Both the position numbers and the translations under genes were made by a program. The notes beneath the pieces were generated by a model. The model worked only from the letters and a program-made list of their open reading frames with translations, was not told the DNA's origin and searched no databases. Shown here piece after piece: positions 40,979-49,759 of a stretch of 50,080 bases of DNA. The stretch is from Acetanaerobacterium elongatum (GTDB taxonomy: Bacteria > Bacillota > Clostridia > Oscillospirales > Ruminococcaceae), in assembly GCF_900103835.1 (NCBI RefSeq), contig NZ_FNID01000022.1, forward strand, positions 1 to 50,080, written 5' to 3'. Numbering within the stretch: position 1 is the stretch's first letter; each line of letters begins with the position of its first letter.

Positions 40979-41007
40979 ATTCTAACACATCGGGCAACCT
41001 TTGTCAA
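40979..41007 (-). promoter_or_regulatory. Promoter of the tRNA-Thr/tRNA-Tyr unit
   Basis: Minus strand: TTGACA (41007-41002), exactly 17 bases, TAGAAT (40984-40979), 19 bases before the tRNA-Thr 5' end. Confidence 0.85.
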
Positions 41008-41118
41008 GGATATTTCTTAGACTGTGGATAAAAGTAATTTCTGGGCGAAGCTTGCGAATATTTGCCGCTTTGGAACGGCGGCAGGCCGACATGTCAGACA
41101 TCAGTATACCATAGATAG

Positions 41119-41241
41119 AAAGAATTATTCAAGCGGTTATGTCAGCCGCTGAACGAGCCGGTTGAAATCAAGGAGCAGAAGCTCACCCCGTTTGAACGCA
41201 AGGGCTTTACGGTGGCGGAATGGGGCGGAACACGCGGGTAA
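41119..41241 (+). pseudogene. C-terminal fragment of an unrecognised gene
   Basis: 40 codons open from a stop at 41116 to TAA at 41239, without ATG, GTG or TTG. The residues look like genuine protein (LTPFERKGFTVAEWGGT near the end), and a strong plus-strand terminator follows at 41314, so this seems to be the tail of a gene whose 5' part was lost, perhaps in rearrangements at the nearby tRNA genes. I cannot name the family. Confidence 0.4.
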
Positions 41242-41313
41242 CAAGGGGTAATTGCATAGAACGTAAAACCTACTTCTCCGAACCCGCCACACCGTGAATT
41301 CTTAAATCGCTAG

Positions 41314-41352
41314 AAAATCGGCACGCTTTTATGCAGACGTGCCGATTTTTGT
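41314..41352 (+). terminator. Rho-independent terminator
   Basis: A 12-bp perfect stem AAAATCGGCACG / CGTGCCGATTTT with a 12-base loop, then T. It follows the gene fragment ending at 41241 and serves no intact gene. Confidence 0.85.
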
Positions 41353-41627
41353 AGAAAAAACTGAGGGCTCTATGTTACTGCGGAGGGACTTGATTGAGAA
41401 TGTAGTAAAATACAAGAAAAATCCACATTATGGAGTTAGCGGTAATTTAAGTATCACAATATCTAGTGGGCGAAAATACGTTCCTATCAATTGATTACGA
41501 AAGGTAATATTTCAAGTTTTGATTTAACTTTTCAACCTTTTCAACACAGTTTTCAACAATCGGTGTGCAAAACGGCAAAACCAAGCCATTTTAACTGTTA
41601 ATAACTTTCCAACATTAACATTTTTCG
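41353..41627. other. AT-rich non-coding region with repeated TTTTCAACA motifs
   Basis: No gene is seen. TTTTCAACC (41529), TTTTCAACA (41538), TTTTCAACA (41550) and TTTCCAACA (41606) are clustered, each about two bases from the DnaA-box consensus TTATCCACA. A perfect box (TGTGGATAA) lies 500 bases away near 41022. No dnaA or dnaN gene is in the window, so an origin is not claimed. Confidence 0.35.
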
Positions 41628-41655
41628 ACAAAAAAAGACGAGCCTGAAAGCTCGT
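41628..41655 (-). terminator. Terminator of the CPBP/TadA operon
   Basis: ACGAGC / GCTCGT stem with a 6-base loop, followed on the minus strand by a run of seven T. Confidence 0.7.
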
Positions 41656-41789
41656 AAGATAAAGTAAGTATGGAGTTAATTATAAAGGAGGGGGATTGTC
41701 TGAAACAGGTATACTGTTTCGACAGCCTCATTATAACAAAGGATTGTCGAAATAGTGTGAATAAACTGTTAATACGTCGAATACGATTG

Positions 41790-42722
41790 TCATGTCTTGC
41801 GAAGAGACGCAAAAAAATCGGCCAGAACGGCAGTGCATTCCTGCTGCAATATGCCGCACTTTACGGCGGGGCGGTGGTTAAAGGGCATCTCAAACATAGC
41901 GGCAACGCTGCGTACGGCCCCGGCCTTTTCATCCAGTGCGCCGATATACACGCGGCTTACCCGAGCGTTGATAATGGCGCCCGCGCACATGGGGCAGGGC
42001 TCCAACGTAACATATAAATCACAGCCCGAAAGCCGCCAGCTGCCAAGCTTTTTGCAGGCCTGCTCAATAGCCATTACCTCTGCATGATAGGTGGCGCAGT
42101 GGTCGGTTTCACGGCGGTTGCAGCCCTCGGCAATCACCTCGCCGTCCTTGACAATCACCGCACCCACGGGCACCTCGCCAAGAGAGGCAGCAAGGCGCGC
42201 CTGATTAAGCGCCAAGCTCATATAGTATTCGGGGGTATCTGTAAGACTGTTGTTATTCAGCGGTTTAACCATGTGGAAGACCTCTATACCGTTAGGCTTT
42301 GTAAAGCGGCTAGTCTTCGTAAAGCCGCACCGCTCGTAGCATTTGAAGGCTCTGGGGTTATCGGCGCGCACATTCAGCTCTGCCTGGCGGATATGAAGCG
42401 TTTGGGCGGCTTCGTCTATCGCAAGCCGGATAGCTTTACGCCCGATACCCTTTCCGCGCAGCGGCTCTTCAAGAATGAAGATACCAAGGCTTGCGGTATC
42501 GGAGGAGGGAGCGTCCTTTTCCAACCACACGCTGCCGATATACCGCCCCTCGCAGAGAATCAGCCTCCAAAAGAGCAGGCCCTGTTGGGTTAAGTACTCG
42601 TACCGCTCGTGTTGGTGGGGGTGGATTCTGGAGGTGTAACGGCTTAACCGGCTTTCGTACTCCTGTTCAAACAGCCGGTAATGGCTGACGGTGTTGTTAT
42701 CAACGGCAATCAACTGAACCAT
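41790..42722 (-). CDS. tadA: GNAT acetyltransferase fused to tRNA adenosine deaminase
   Basis: A 310-residue two-domain protein. Residues about 1-155 are a GNAT N-acetyltransferase (acetyl-CoA loop RGKGIGRKAI at about 89-98). Residues about 160-310 are TadA, the deaminase that makes inosine at the wobble base of tRNA-Arg(ACG). The zinc and catalytic residues are all present: HAE (H213, E215) and PCPMC (C243, C246). TadA normally stands alone at about 150-160 residues, so the fusion is unusual. The start is ATG 42722, 8 bases after the stop of the CPBP gene, with only a weak ribosome site, so translation is probably coupled. Confidence 0.9.
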   Translation of the reverse strand: MVQLIAVDNNTVSHYRLFEQEYESRLSRYTSRIHPHQHERYEYLTQQGLLFWRLILCEGRYIGSVWLEKDAPSSDTASLGIFILEEPLRGKGIGRKAIRLAIDEAAQTLHIRQAELNVRADNPRAFKCYERCGFTKTSRFTKPNGIEVFHMVKPLNNNSLTDTPEYYMSLALNQARLAASLGEVPVGAVIVKDGEVIAEGCNRRETDHCATYHAEVMAIEQACKKLGSWRLSGCDLYVTLEPCPMCAGAIINARVSRVYIGALDEKAGAVRSVAAMFEMPFNHRPAVKCGILQQECTAVLADFFASLRKT

Positions 42723-42729
42723 AACGTTT

Positions 42730-43863
42730 TTACCATGTTGATGCGCCGATGAAGGCAAAGCTGGTAAGAATCATAACGCCAACCGCTATGTAAATGAGCA
42801 CCATCGGTACACTGCCAAGCATCACGCCAAGCTTTGTGCGTTCGTTGAGCGCCGTCTCGCTGGGCATTACGGTAAACATACCGGGCTTTCTGCGAACCAG
42901 CGCTATTGCGGCTATAATCCCCGTTAACAGGAACACCGCAAGCATGATACTCTGGCTGAGGGTATATAGCTGCGGCGAAAGGCGGCGGGTGAGCAGATCG
43001 CCGACGGTTACAAACAGGTTGTTGGTAAAGTGCAGCACCATTCCCGCCAGCAGCGAGCCGGTGCGCAATACGAAATAGCCTATACACAACCCGCACAGGA
43101 ATGCATAGGGCAGCTTTAAAAGGTTTACATGCAGCAGTGCAAAAACAAGCGATGACACAATCAGCGCAAAGCCGTCGCCGAAGCGGCGCAACGGCTGCAT
43201 TACAAAGCCGCGGAACACCAGTTCCTCCACCACAGGGGCAATGAGCACAAAGTTTAGCATATATAGTACGATACCGCCGACATCCTCGGGAAGCGGAACG
43301 CTGTTTTGCTTAACATACAGGCCCGCAAGGCTCAGCAGGCTGGAGAGTGCATTCATTGCAAAGGTACCCACCGCCGTAAGTGCCAACAGGATGAAGATGC
43401 CGGGAAAAACAATCCCGAACCGGGGCACGCGCATGGGCAGTGCCGCATGCGTGGGAATACCCGTGTAATGCTTAAACACCCAAAACGGCAGCAGAATAAC
43501 CAAGGGGTAAAACCACAGCAGGGTGATAAGGGCAGATTTATCGGTAGGAAAATTTGAGATAAATAGGCGAATTAAAAACAGTGTAAGGCTGGACGCAACC
43601 GGCTTTATGAACAGCAGCAGAAGAAAATAGATAAACAGCGAAAGCCCCAACTGGCGGCTCTGACGGCTAAGCTCCGTGCGTTCGGTATCCTCGGGGGTGG
43701 GCAGCATAAAGCCGTACCCCTGCACAAAGGTATACTGCTGATGGACATAGCAGGTAGTATACCCCTGCGGCGGAGGGTTATAGCCATTTGAAGGGTAAGG
43801 GTTTTGATATCCATTCTGCCCCTGCGCGGGTTGGTTTGGATCATAGGGGGAATATCCGGCCAT
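42730..43863 (-). CDS. CPBP-family intramembrane glutamic endopeptidase
   Basis: A 377-residue membrane protease. An N-terminal tail of about 50 residues is rich in Pro, Gln, Asn and Tyr. Eight or so hydrophobic helices follow, with the diagnostic EELVFRG motif (EExxxR) and two later histidine motifs (LLHVNLLK and VLHFTNN). AAAGGA precedes the ATG by about 10 bases. Members cut prenylated or peptide substrates, including bacteriocin-related ones. Here it heads a two-gene operon with the TadA fusion, a pairing without an obvious functional link. Confidence 0.88.
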   Translation of the reverse strand: MAGYSPYDPNQPAQGQNGYQNPYPSNGYNPPPQGYTTCYVHQQYTFVQGYGFMLPTPEDTERTELSRQSRQLGLSLFIYFLLLLFIKPVASSLTLFLIRLFISNFPTDKSALITLLWFYPLVILLPFWVFKHYTGIPTHAALPMRVPRFGIVFPGIFILLALTAVGTFAMNALSSLLSLAGLYVKQNSVPLPEDVGGIVLYMLNFVLIAPVVEELVFRGFVMQPLRRFGDGFALIVSSLVFALLHVNLLKLPYAFLCGLCIGYFVLRTGSLLAGMVLHFTNNLFVTVGDLLTRRLSPQLYTLSQSIMLAVFLLTGIIAAIALVRRKPGMFTVMPSETALNERTKLGVMLGSVPMVLIYIAVGVMILTSFAFIGASTW

Positions 43864-43983
43864 CGCGTTTCGTTCCTTTCACAACTGAAATGAACCTGCA
43901 ATAAAAATCAGCAAAACCATTATCAGTATAGCAAGCAGAATCTGCGAAATATACCGCTTATTTGTGAACAAGATACGAAGATA

Positions 43984-44682
43984 TCAGGGAATTGCAGGGG
44001 TCTGCTCTGGCTTGTTGCCGCCGTTATATACCGCAATTAAAAAGTGTATCGGCAGCCCCATTTCGGAGAACATGCGCTCGTGCTCGGTGGGTACACTCTC
44101 GGTAAAGCCGCTGTTATGCAGGTCGTCGGTTAAAAAGCGAACCTCGAAGCCGCCCGACTGCTCCAGATACCGTTTCGTACCCAGAAACAGCGGCTCGCTG
44201 TCGGTTTTAAACCACAGCTCGGCACCCGGGTGCAGAAAGCTTTTGTAGGTGTGGAGCTGGCGCGGGTGGGTCAGGCGTTTTTTGTGGTGCTTGGGCTTGG
44301 GCCACGGGTTGCAGAAATTGATATAAATACGCTCGGGGGCGTCGTTTTCATTAAAGATTTCGGATAATTTTTCGATATCATAAGCAGTGAGTAAAACGTT
44401 ATCCACCGCTTTGCCCGCTGCGGCGCTTGCCTTTTCCACATTGCGTTTGGCAAGGCCGAGCATCTCACTTTTAATATCCACCGCGATGAAGTTTATCTCG
44501 GGGTGCTGCACGCTCATGGCCGCCACAAAGCCGCCCTTCCCGCAGCCAAGCTCCAGGTGCAGGGGGCGTTCTGGGTGAGCAAAGGCGCTCTTCCAGCGGC
44601 CCTTCTGCTCTGTTGGGATGTCTATGAAGAACGGGCTTGCCGCCAGCTCGGGGCGCGCCCAGGGTTTGTGCCGTATACGCAT
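43984..44682 (-). CDS. trmB: tRNA (guanine-N7-)-methyltransferase
   Basis: A 232-residue SAM-dependent enzyme that makes m7G46 in tRNA. The SAM site is LELGCGKGGF (about 43-52), and the family-specific motif FCNPWPKPKHHKKRL with TxPxF-like residues follows at about 122-140. AAAGGAA precedes the ATG by about 9 bases. It stands alone between the CPBP operon and a repeat-rich gap. Confidence 0.95.
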   Translation of the reverse strand: MRIRHKPWARPELAASPFFIDIPTEQKGRWKSAFAHPERPLHLELGCGKGGFVAAMSVQHPEINFIAVDIKSEMLGLAKRNVEKASAAAGKAVDNVLLTAYDIEKLSEIFNENDAPERIYINFCNPWPKPKHHKKRLTHPRQLHTYKSFLHPGAELWFKTDSEPLFLGTKRYLEQSGGFEVRFLTDDLHNSGFTESVPTEHERMFSEMGLPIHFLIAVYNGGNKPEQTPAIP

Positions 44683-45023
44683 AGGTGTGGTTCCTTTCTA
44701 TATAGGTGGTGGGGGATAGATTGTAGGGGCGCGCATTGCGCGTCTGCGGTTCTATCAAAATCATCGATAGTCCGCTGTAAATCGATCCTACGGCGTTCCG
44801 ACGTAGAATTGTAGGGACGAACCCGCGTGTTCGTCCTGAGGACAATCAAGGGCTTCAATGTCGGCAGAACGGTCAAGAACGGTCCCTACGTTCTGCCCTC
44901 TCGTAGCAGGCATATTATAGCACTATTAATCAGTGATGCGCAAGAATAAGCGAGAGAATAGAAAATACCGCCCGACAAACCTTTATCCGGTCTGTTGAGC
45001 GGTATGAATAAAATAATAAACGG
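44683..45023. repeat. Repeat-rich intergenic region (TGTAGGGGCG / CCCTACG palindromes)
   Basis: No gene is seen. Several nearby imperfect palindromes occur: TTGTAGGGGCGCGCATTGCG (from 44720), GACGAAC...GTTCGTC (44817-44837), and GGCAGAACG...CGTTCTGCC (around 44864-44898, containing GGTCCCTACG). They resemble those at 13165-13310 and look like REP/MITE-type non-coding repeats. Confidence 0.5.
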
Positions 45024-45308
45024 TTAATGTTCTTTCGTATCCTGACTTCCGGTGTTCTTATCGTCCGTATCAAGCGGCTCGCCACAATAGGAGCAATACT
45101 CTATGAATAACCCACGAGGCAAAAAACGCTTACAGGTGGGGCAACGCCAAAAGATGAAGCCAAGAATAACTATTACACACAGAAAGATCATTGCAATAAC
45201 CGCAATGATGATTTGCACAATGCCGTTAAAAAAAGCACAGGAGATATTGATAGCACCCCAGACAGCAATCAGAATCCAGAATAGCTTACGCCACTTTAAC
45301 GGGGGCAT
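45024..45308 (-). CDS. Small membrane protein with zinc ribbon
   Basis: 94 residues: two hydrophobic helices (about 8-30 and 32-54) followed by a cytosolic zinc ribbon with CPTC and CSYC pairs (about 56-75) and an acidic tail. AGGTG lies 7 bases before the ATG. No family name can be given. The zinc ribbon beside membrane helices recalls the protein at 1670-2554, but without sequence identity beyond the motif. Confidence 0.65.
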   Translation of the reverse strand: MPPLKWRKLFWILIAVWGAINISCAFFNGIVQIIIAVIAMIFLCVIVILGFIFWRCPTCKRFLPRGLFIEYCSYCGEPLDTDDKNTGSQDTKEH

Positions 45309-45700
45309 GGATTATCACCTCACAGGTAAAGCGAAAACAGTTGTGCAAGGTGAAATAACCAGCGATAAAACAATGAGAATCGTCACCACACATAGTAAAC
45401 CCTCTCTCTTCATAGTTCAACATCCTATAAAATATAGATTTATAATTAATATAAAATAAATTTATAAATAGTACCATATATGTATTGTAATATTATTGTA
45501 AAATATTATTCTTTTAATATTAAATACACCATTTTACAAAGCCGTTGCGGACATGCCTTTTTACATTTGTCACATTGCGTATAAAGCCTTGATTATGCTA
45601 TAATACATTATTATGGGTAATTGTACGCAAAAGGCAGCTGCCCACAGCAGAACAGTTTATTATTGCCCCTAAAAGGGCTTTGAAAGCGGAGGAATACCAC
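45309..45700 (+). promoter_or_regulatory. Upstream region of lepA with promoter
   Basis: No gene is seen. TTGCGT (45575-45580), 18-base spacer, TATAAT (45599-45604), giving a leader of about 90 bases. AT-rich sequence fills the rest. GCGGAGGA ends 8 bases before the TTG start of lepA. Confidence 0.6.
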
Positions 45701-47509
45701 TTGTCCATTGACCGTGACCACATCCGGAATTTCTGTATTATCGCACATATAGACCACGGCAAGAGCACGCTTGCCGACCGTATCCTTGAAAAAACCAGCG
45801 CCGTGGCGGCAAGGGATATGTCGGACCAGCTGCTAGATAACATGGAGCTTGAGCGCGAGCGCGGCATTACCATTAAGGCGCGCGCGGTGCGGCTGAGCTA
45901 CACCGCCTTAAACGGCGAAACCTACGACTTCAACCTTATCGATACCCCCGGTCATGTGGACTTCAACTACGAGGTTTCGCGCTCGCTCGCGGCGTGCGAG
46001 GGGGCTGTTTTGGTGGTGGACGCGTCGCAGGGAATAGAGGCGCAGACGCTTGCCAACACCTACCTTGCCATTGACCACGACCTTGAGGTGGTGCCGGTGG
46101 TGAACAAGATCGATCTTCCCGCCGCCGACCCCGAAAAGGTGTGCCACGAGATTGAGGATGTAATCGGCCTGCCCGCGATGGACGCGCCGCGCATCTCGGC
46201 CAAGGCGGGTATTAACATCGAGCAGGTGCTCGAGCGCATTGTTACCGATATCCCGGCGCCCAAGGGGGACGACGAGGCCCCGCTGCGCGCGTTGATCTTT
46301 GACTCGGTGTATGACGCCTACAAGGGCGTTATTGTCTATGTGCGCGTGATGGAGGGCGTGGTGCGCCCCGGCATGACCATGCGCATGATGTCGACCGGTG
46401 CGGAGTTTACCGTGGTGGAGGTGGGAGCGATGGGTGCGACAAGCCTGCTGCCCGGCGATGAAATCCGGTCGGGCGAGGTAGGCTACATCACCGCCAGCAT
46501 CAAGAACGTAAAGGATACCCGCGTGGGCGATACCATAACTGATGCGGAAAACCCCGCCGCCGAGCCGCTGCCCGGCTACCGCAAGGTAAACCCGATGGTG
46601 TTCTGCGGCATCTACCCCGCCGACGGCGCCAAGTACCCCGACCTGCGCGACGCCTTGGAGAAGCTGCAGCTTAATGACGCGGCGCTCTCTTTTGAGCCCG
46701 AAACCTCGGTGGCCTTGGGCTTCGGCTTCCGCTGCGGCTTTTTGGGGCTTTTGCACATGGAGATTATTCAGGAGCGTTTGGAGCGCGAGTATAACTTAGA
46801 CCTTGTAACCACCGCACCCAGCGTTATCTACCTTTTGCATATGACAAACGGCAACGATATCTATATCGATAACCCCACCAACTACCCCGACCCGTCGCTG
46901 ATTGCAAGCGCGGAGGAGCCGATGGTGAACGCGCACATCTACACTCCCTCGGAATATGTGGGCAATATTATGGATCTGTGCCAGGAGCGGCGCGGTGTAT
47001 TCAAGGATATGAAGTACCTGGACACCGACCGTGTGGATTTACATTACGCCCTGCCGCTCAACGAGATTGTATACGACTTCTTTGATGCCCTAAAGTCGCG
47101 CTCGCGCGGCTATGCCTCGTTTGATTACGAGCTGAGCGGGTATGAGCAGTCCAAGCTGGTGAAGCTGGATATCCTGTTAAACGGCGATGTAATCGATGCA
47201 CTGTCGTTTATTGTGCACGCCGATAAGGCCTATGCCCGCGCGCGCCGCATGGCGGAAAAGCTGAAGGACAATATCCCGCGCCAGATGTTCGAGATACCCA
47301 TTCAGGCGGCAATCGGCGGAAAGGTAATTGCCCGTGAGACGGTGAAGGCGATGCGCAAGGACGTGCTGGCTAAGTGCTACGGCGGCGACATCACCCGTAA
47401 GAAGAAGCTGCTGGAAAAACAGAAGGAAGGCAAGAAGCGCATGCGCCAGTTCGGTACCGTAGAGGTGCCGCAGGAGGCGTTTATGAGCGTGCTGAAGCTG
47501 GACGAATAA
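45701..47509 (+). CDS. lepA: Elongation factor 4 (LepA), back-translocating GTPase
   Basis: A 602-residue ribosome-associated GTPase. G1 AHIDHGKST is near the start; [14 protein letters not shown] and SAKAG-type motifs follow, then the EF-G-like domains and the LepA-specific C-terminal domain with [15 protein letters not shown] near the end. The TTG start at 45701 fits GCGGAGG at about 8 bases and the usual LepA N-terminus. lepA followed by hemW (with two small genes between here) is a common gene order in Firmicutes. Confidence 0.97.
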   Translation: MSIDRDHIRNFCIIAHIDHGKSTLADRILEKTSAVAARDMSDQLLDNMELERERGITIKARAVRLSYTALNGETYDFNLIDTPGHVDFNYEVSRSLAACEGAVLVVDASQGIEAQTLANTYLAIDHDLEVVPVVNKIDLPAADPEKVCHEIEDVIGLPAMDAPRISAKAGINIEQVLERIVTDIPAPKGDDEAPLRALIFDSVYDAYKGVIVYVRVMEGVVRPGMTMRMMSTGAEFTVVEVGAMGATSLLPGDEIRSGEVGYITASIKNVKDTRVGDTITDAENPAAEPLPGYRKVNPMVFCGIYPADGAKYPDLRDALEKLQLNDAALSFEPETSVALGFGFRCGFLGLLHMEIIQERLEREYNLDLVTTAPSVIYLLHMTNGNDIYIDNPTNYPDPSLIASAEEPMVNAHIYTPSEYVGNIMDLCQERRGVFKDMKYLDTDRVDLHYALPLNEIVYDFFDALKSRSRGYASFDYELSGYEQSKLVKLDILLNGDVIDALSFIVHADKAYARARRMAEKLKDNIPRQMFEIPIQAAIGGKVIARETVKAMRKDVLAKCYGGDITRKKKLLEKQKEGKKRMRQFGTVEVPQEAFMSVLKLDE

Positions 47510-47603
47510 GCATCGGTGACGGTGCCTGCCATGCAAGCGCTGCATAGATGAAAATCAATATTATAGGTGTACCCGCTATGTCTTTAAGTTTTGGGAGCCG
47601 AGC

Positions 47604-47678
47604 ATGGCGAAGCTTCCCCATTATATGGCGCTGCTTGAAGAGTTCTACCCGCAAAAGACAAGGAGGGTGATTCGGTAA
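47604..47678 (+). CDS. Possible 24-residue leader ORF
   Basis: ATG 47604 has GGGAG 6 bases upstream and reads 24 codons to a TAA that overlaps the next gene's ATG (TAATG). The peptide is MAKLPHYMALLEEFYPQKTR and four further residues (VVIR-like basic end). The overlap and ribosome site suggest translational coupling. The frame stays open upstream to 47520 with a Cys-rich reading, but without a start codon. It may be chance; no homologue is known to me. Confidence 0.35.
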   Translation: MAKLPHYMALLEEFYPQKTRRVIR

Positions 47679-48169
47679 TGGCAAAGGCAAATGAGAAAGC
47701 CCCCAAAAAGGAAAAGAGTGCTAAAGGGCCGGCGAAGGCGCAAGCCAAGACGATGAAGAAGTTTAGAAGGATGAGACGCAGAACGCTTTATCTCTCATTC
47801 ACCCTTTGCTTTGCCATCCTGAGCCTGCTGATTATTGCAAACCACTATTTCGGTGGCGACAGCAAGGGGATGATCCTCATCGGATTGAACCCAATCTTAA
47901 AGAGCGTGAGCTTTAGCGAATTCGGGATGAATGTACTCAGCAGCGGGCCGGCTGTTGCCGCCGGGGGTATCTCGGTTTACTGGTATATCGCGCACCTGCT
48001 TACCTTTGTGCTGTACGGCGCCGTTGTGGATGTAATACAGACGCTGATTATACGGCTGATTCGTTTCATAAAGACCGCAGCGAAAGGGCCGCAAGTGAAC
48101 AGGCCGGAGCTTAAAAGGCCTGAAGCGGTACTGCCGAAGACTAAAGAGGTAAAGCAGCAATCAAAATAG
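47678..48169 (+). CDS. Unknown membrane protein A of a tandem paralogous pair
   Basis: 163 residues. A Lys/Ala-rich N-terminal tail (about 1-35) is followed by a first helix (LSFTLCFAILSLLIIANHY), an external loop, and a second helix (VYWYIAHLLTFVLYGAVVD), then a basic tail. AAGGAGGG lies about 7 bases upstream. Shared features with the next gene include LSLLII.NHY.GGDSK, LLSSGP/LLNSGP, ISVYWY.AHLL and LYGAV.D, so the two arose by duplication. Function unknown. Confidence 0.72.
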   Translation: MAKANEKAPKKEKSAKGPAKAQAKTMKKFRRMRRRTLYLSFTLCFAILSLLIIANHYFGGDSKGMILIGLNPILKSVSFSEFGMNVLSSGPAVAAGGISVYWYIAHLLTFVLYGAVVDVIQTLIIRLIRFIKTAAKGPQVNRPELKRPEAVLPKTKEVKQQSK

Positions 48170-48247
48170 GCGCTGAGAGAAGCCGGCACTCTTTATATTT
48201 ATGCACATCTATACATTGGCCGTTGATAGGAATACTGCGGGGGAACG

Positions 48248-48589
48248 ATGTTGAAAAAAGCTTTAAAACTGCTCATTACCTCTTTTACCTTCTGGTTTGC
48301 TGCTTTGAGCCTGCTGATAATATGGAATCACTATTCGGGCGGCGATAGTAAAAGCATCGTGCTTATTTACTTTAACGTTATCTTAGAAAGCATCAGTCTG
48401 AATGATGCTGGCCGGGCGTTATTAAACAGCGGGCCGGAGATTTCGGCTAAAACCATACCGGGCGAAATCTCGGTGTATTGGTATGTTGCGCATCTTCTCT
48501 CGTTTATATTGTACGGAGCGGTGCTGGATGGGATAAAGGCGGTTGTTAAGCTTTTGCTGCGTGCCCCTTCAAAAGGAGAAGCGACATGA
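48248..48589 (+). CDS. Unknown membrane protein B of a tandem paralogous pair
   Basis: 113 residues with the same plan as protein A but without its long basic N-terminal tail: helix one (about 8-28), a loop containing GGDSK and LNSGPE, helix two (about 78-100). GGGGG lies upstream of the ATG. The stop TGA overlaps the ATG of hemW (ATGA), so it is translationally coupled to it. Conserved GGDSK and VYWY...HLL patterns are good family markers. Role unknown; its placement suggests co-regulation with hemW rather than a shared pathway. Confidence 0.75.
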   Translation: MLKKALKLLITSFTFWFAALSLLIIWNHYSGGDSKSIVLIYFNVILESISLNDAGRALLNSGPEISAKTIPGEISVYWYVAHLLSFILYGAVLDGIKAVVKLLLRAPSKGEAT

Positions 48590-49692
48590 CAGGCGAACCC
48601 TTCGGCTTGTACATCCATATCCCCTTCTGCTCGCGCAAATGTGCCTACTGCGATTTTTACTCGGTGACGGCGGACGATACATTGATGGATATCTATCTAT
48701 CGGCGCTGAGCGAACAGCTGGAGCAGTGGTCGCAGCGGTTAAACGGCAGGAAGGCTTGTTCGTTATACTTAGGCGGCGGCACGCCCATCCTGTTTGGCGC
48801 AGAGCGGCTGTGCAAGCTGCTAAAGGTCTGCGCAAAGCATTTTGGCTTGGAGCAGGCGGAGATTACGCTGGAGGCCAACCCCAACCATACCGATTACGAT
48901 ACCCTGCTTACACTTCGCGGGGCGGGGTATAACCGTATCTCGTTCGGCGTACAGAGCGCGGCAGACGAAGAACTGAGACAGCTCACCCGTGCCCACACGG
49001 CGGCGCAGGCAAGGGATGCTATTCTTTCGGCGCAGCGGGCGGGCTTTGAGAATATCAGCGCCGACCTGATGCTGGCCATCCCGGGCCAAACGCAGCAGAG
49101 CATGCAGCATTCGGTGCGGTTTTTGTCGCAGCTGAATGTAACGCATATCTCGGCTTATCTGCTGAAAATAGAGGAAGGCACCCCTTTCTATGAACGGCGT
49201 GATGCACTGAAGCTCCCCGACGAGGACGACACCGCGGCGCTCTACCTTGGCGCGGTGCAGGTTCTTAAGCAGGCGGGCTACCGGCAGTATGAGATCTCCA
49301 ACTTCGCAAAAGAGGGCTATACCTGCCGCCACAACCTGCTTTACTGGGACTGCCGCGAATATCTGGGCCTCGGCCCCGCGGCGCACTCGTTTATAGGAAG
49401 CGAGCGCTTTGCCTACCCGCGGGATTTACAGGCTTTTCTGGCGGGAAGCAAGCCCGAGCCCATGGGCGGGGGCGGGGAATTTGAGGAGTATGCCATGCTT
49501 CGCCTGCGGCTGAATGAAGGGCTTGCCTTTGAGCAGGCGCATAAGCGGTATGCCTTTGATGAGCAGATGCTTTTAAAACGTGCACAACCGCTGCGGCAGT
49601 ATGGCCTGTGTGTTTGCGACGAGAACGGCATCCGGTTAACACCGAACGGTTTTTTGGTTTCAAACTACTGCATCGGTAAGATATTGGCCTAG
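48586..49692 (+). CDS. hemW: HemW-like radical SAM heme chaperone / coproporphyrinogen-III oxidase-like protein
   Basis: A 368-residue radical-SAM protein. The cluster motif is C15-x3-C19-x2-C22 (CSRKCAYC), followed by YLGGGTPILF and further family motifs (SFGVQS, the conserved NHT in ANPNHT). The lack of an extra N-terminal substrate domain fits HemW, which binds heme, rather than true HemN. The start ATG overlaps the end of the preceding gene. GGAG is 5-7 bases upstream. A terminator follows at 49714. Confidence 0.93.
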   Translation: MTGEPFGLYIHIPFCSRKCAYCDFYSVTADDTLMDIYLSALSEQLEQWSQRLNGRKACSLYLGGGTPILFGAERLCKLLKVCAKHFGLEQAEITLEANPNHTDYDTLLTLRGAGYNRISFGVQSAADEELRQLTRAHTAAQARDAILSAQRAGFENISADLMLAIPGQTQQSMQHSVRFLSQLNVTHISAYLLKIEEGTPFYERRDALKLPDEDDTAALYLGAVQVLKQAGYRQYEISNFAKEGYTCRHNLLYWDCREYLGLGPAAHSFIGSERFAYPRDLQAFLAGSKPEPMGGGGEFEEYAMLRLRLNEGLAFEQAHKRYAFDEQMLLKRAQPLRQYGLCVCDENGIRLTPNGFLVSNYCIGKILA

Positions 49693-49713
49693 TATATTCA
49701 TGAACATCAATAC

Positions 49714-49743
49714 AAAAGGAGCCTTGATTCAAGGCTCCTTTTA
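49714..49743 (+). terminator. Terminator after hemW
   Basis: A long perfect stem: AAAAGGAGCCTTGA (49714-49727) with TCAAGGCTCCTTTT (49729-49742). The T run is part of the stem, so it can act in both directions. Confidence 0.85.
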
Positions 49744-49759
49744 CTGTTGTAGCTTCAGC

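Noticed and set aside
41521-41620. Chromosome origin (oriC)
   Set aside because: No dnaA, dnaN or rpmH nearby and the boxes are weak; kept only as a low-interest observation.
45103-45459. Plus-strand 118-codon frame before lepA
   Set aside because: It is antisense to the small zinc-ribbon membrane gene and has no ribosome site or recognisable feature.
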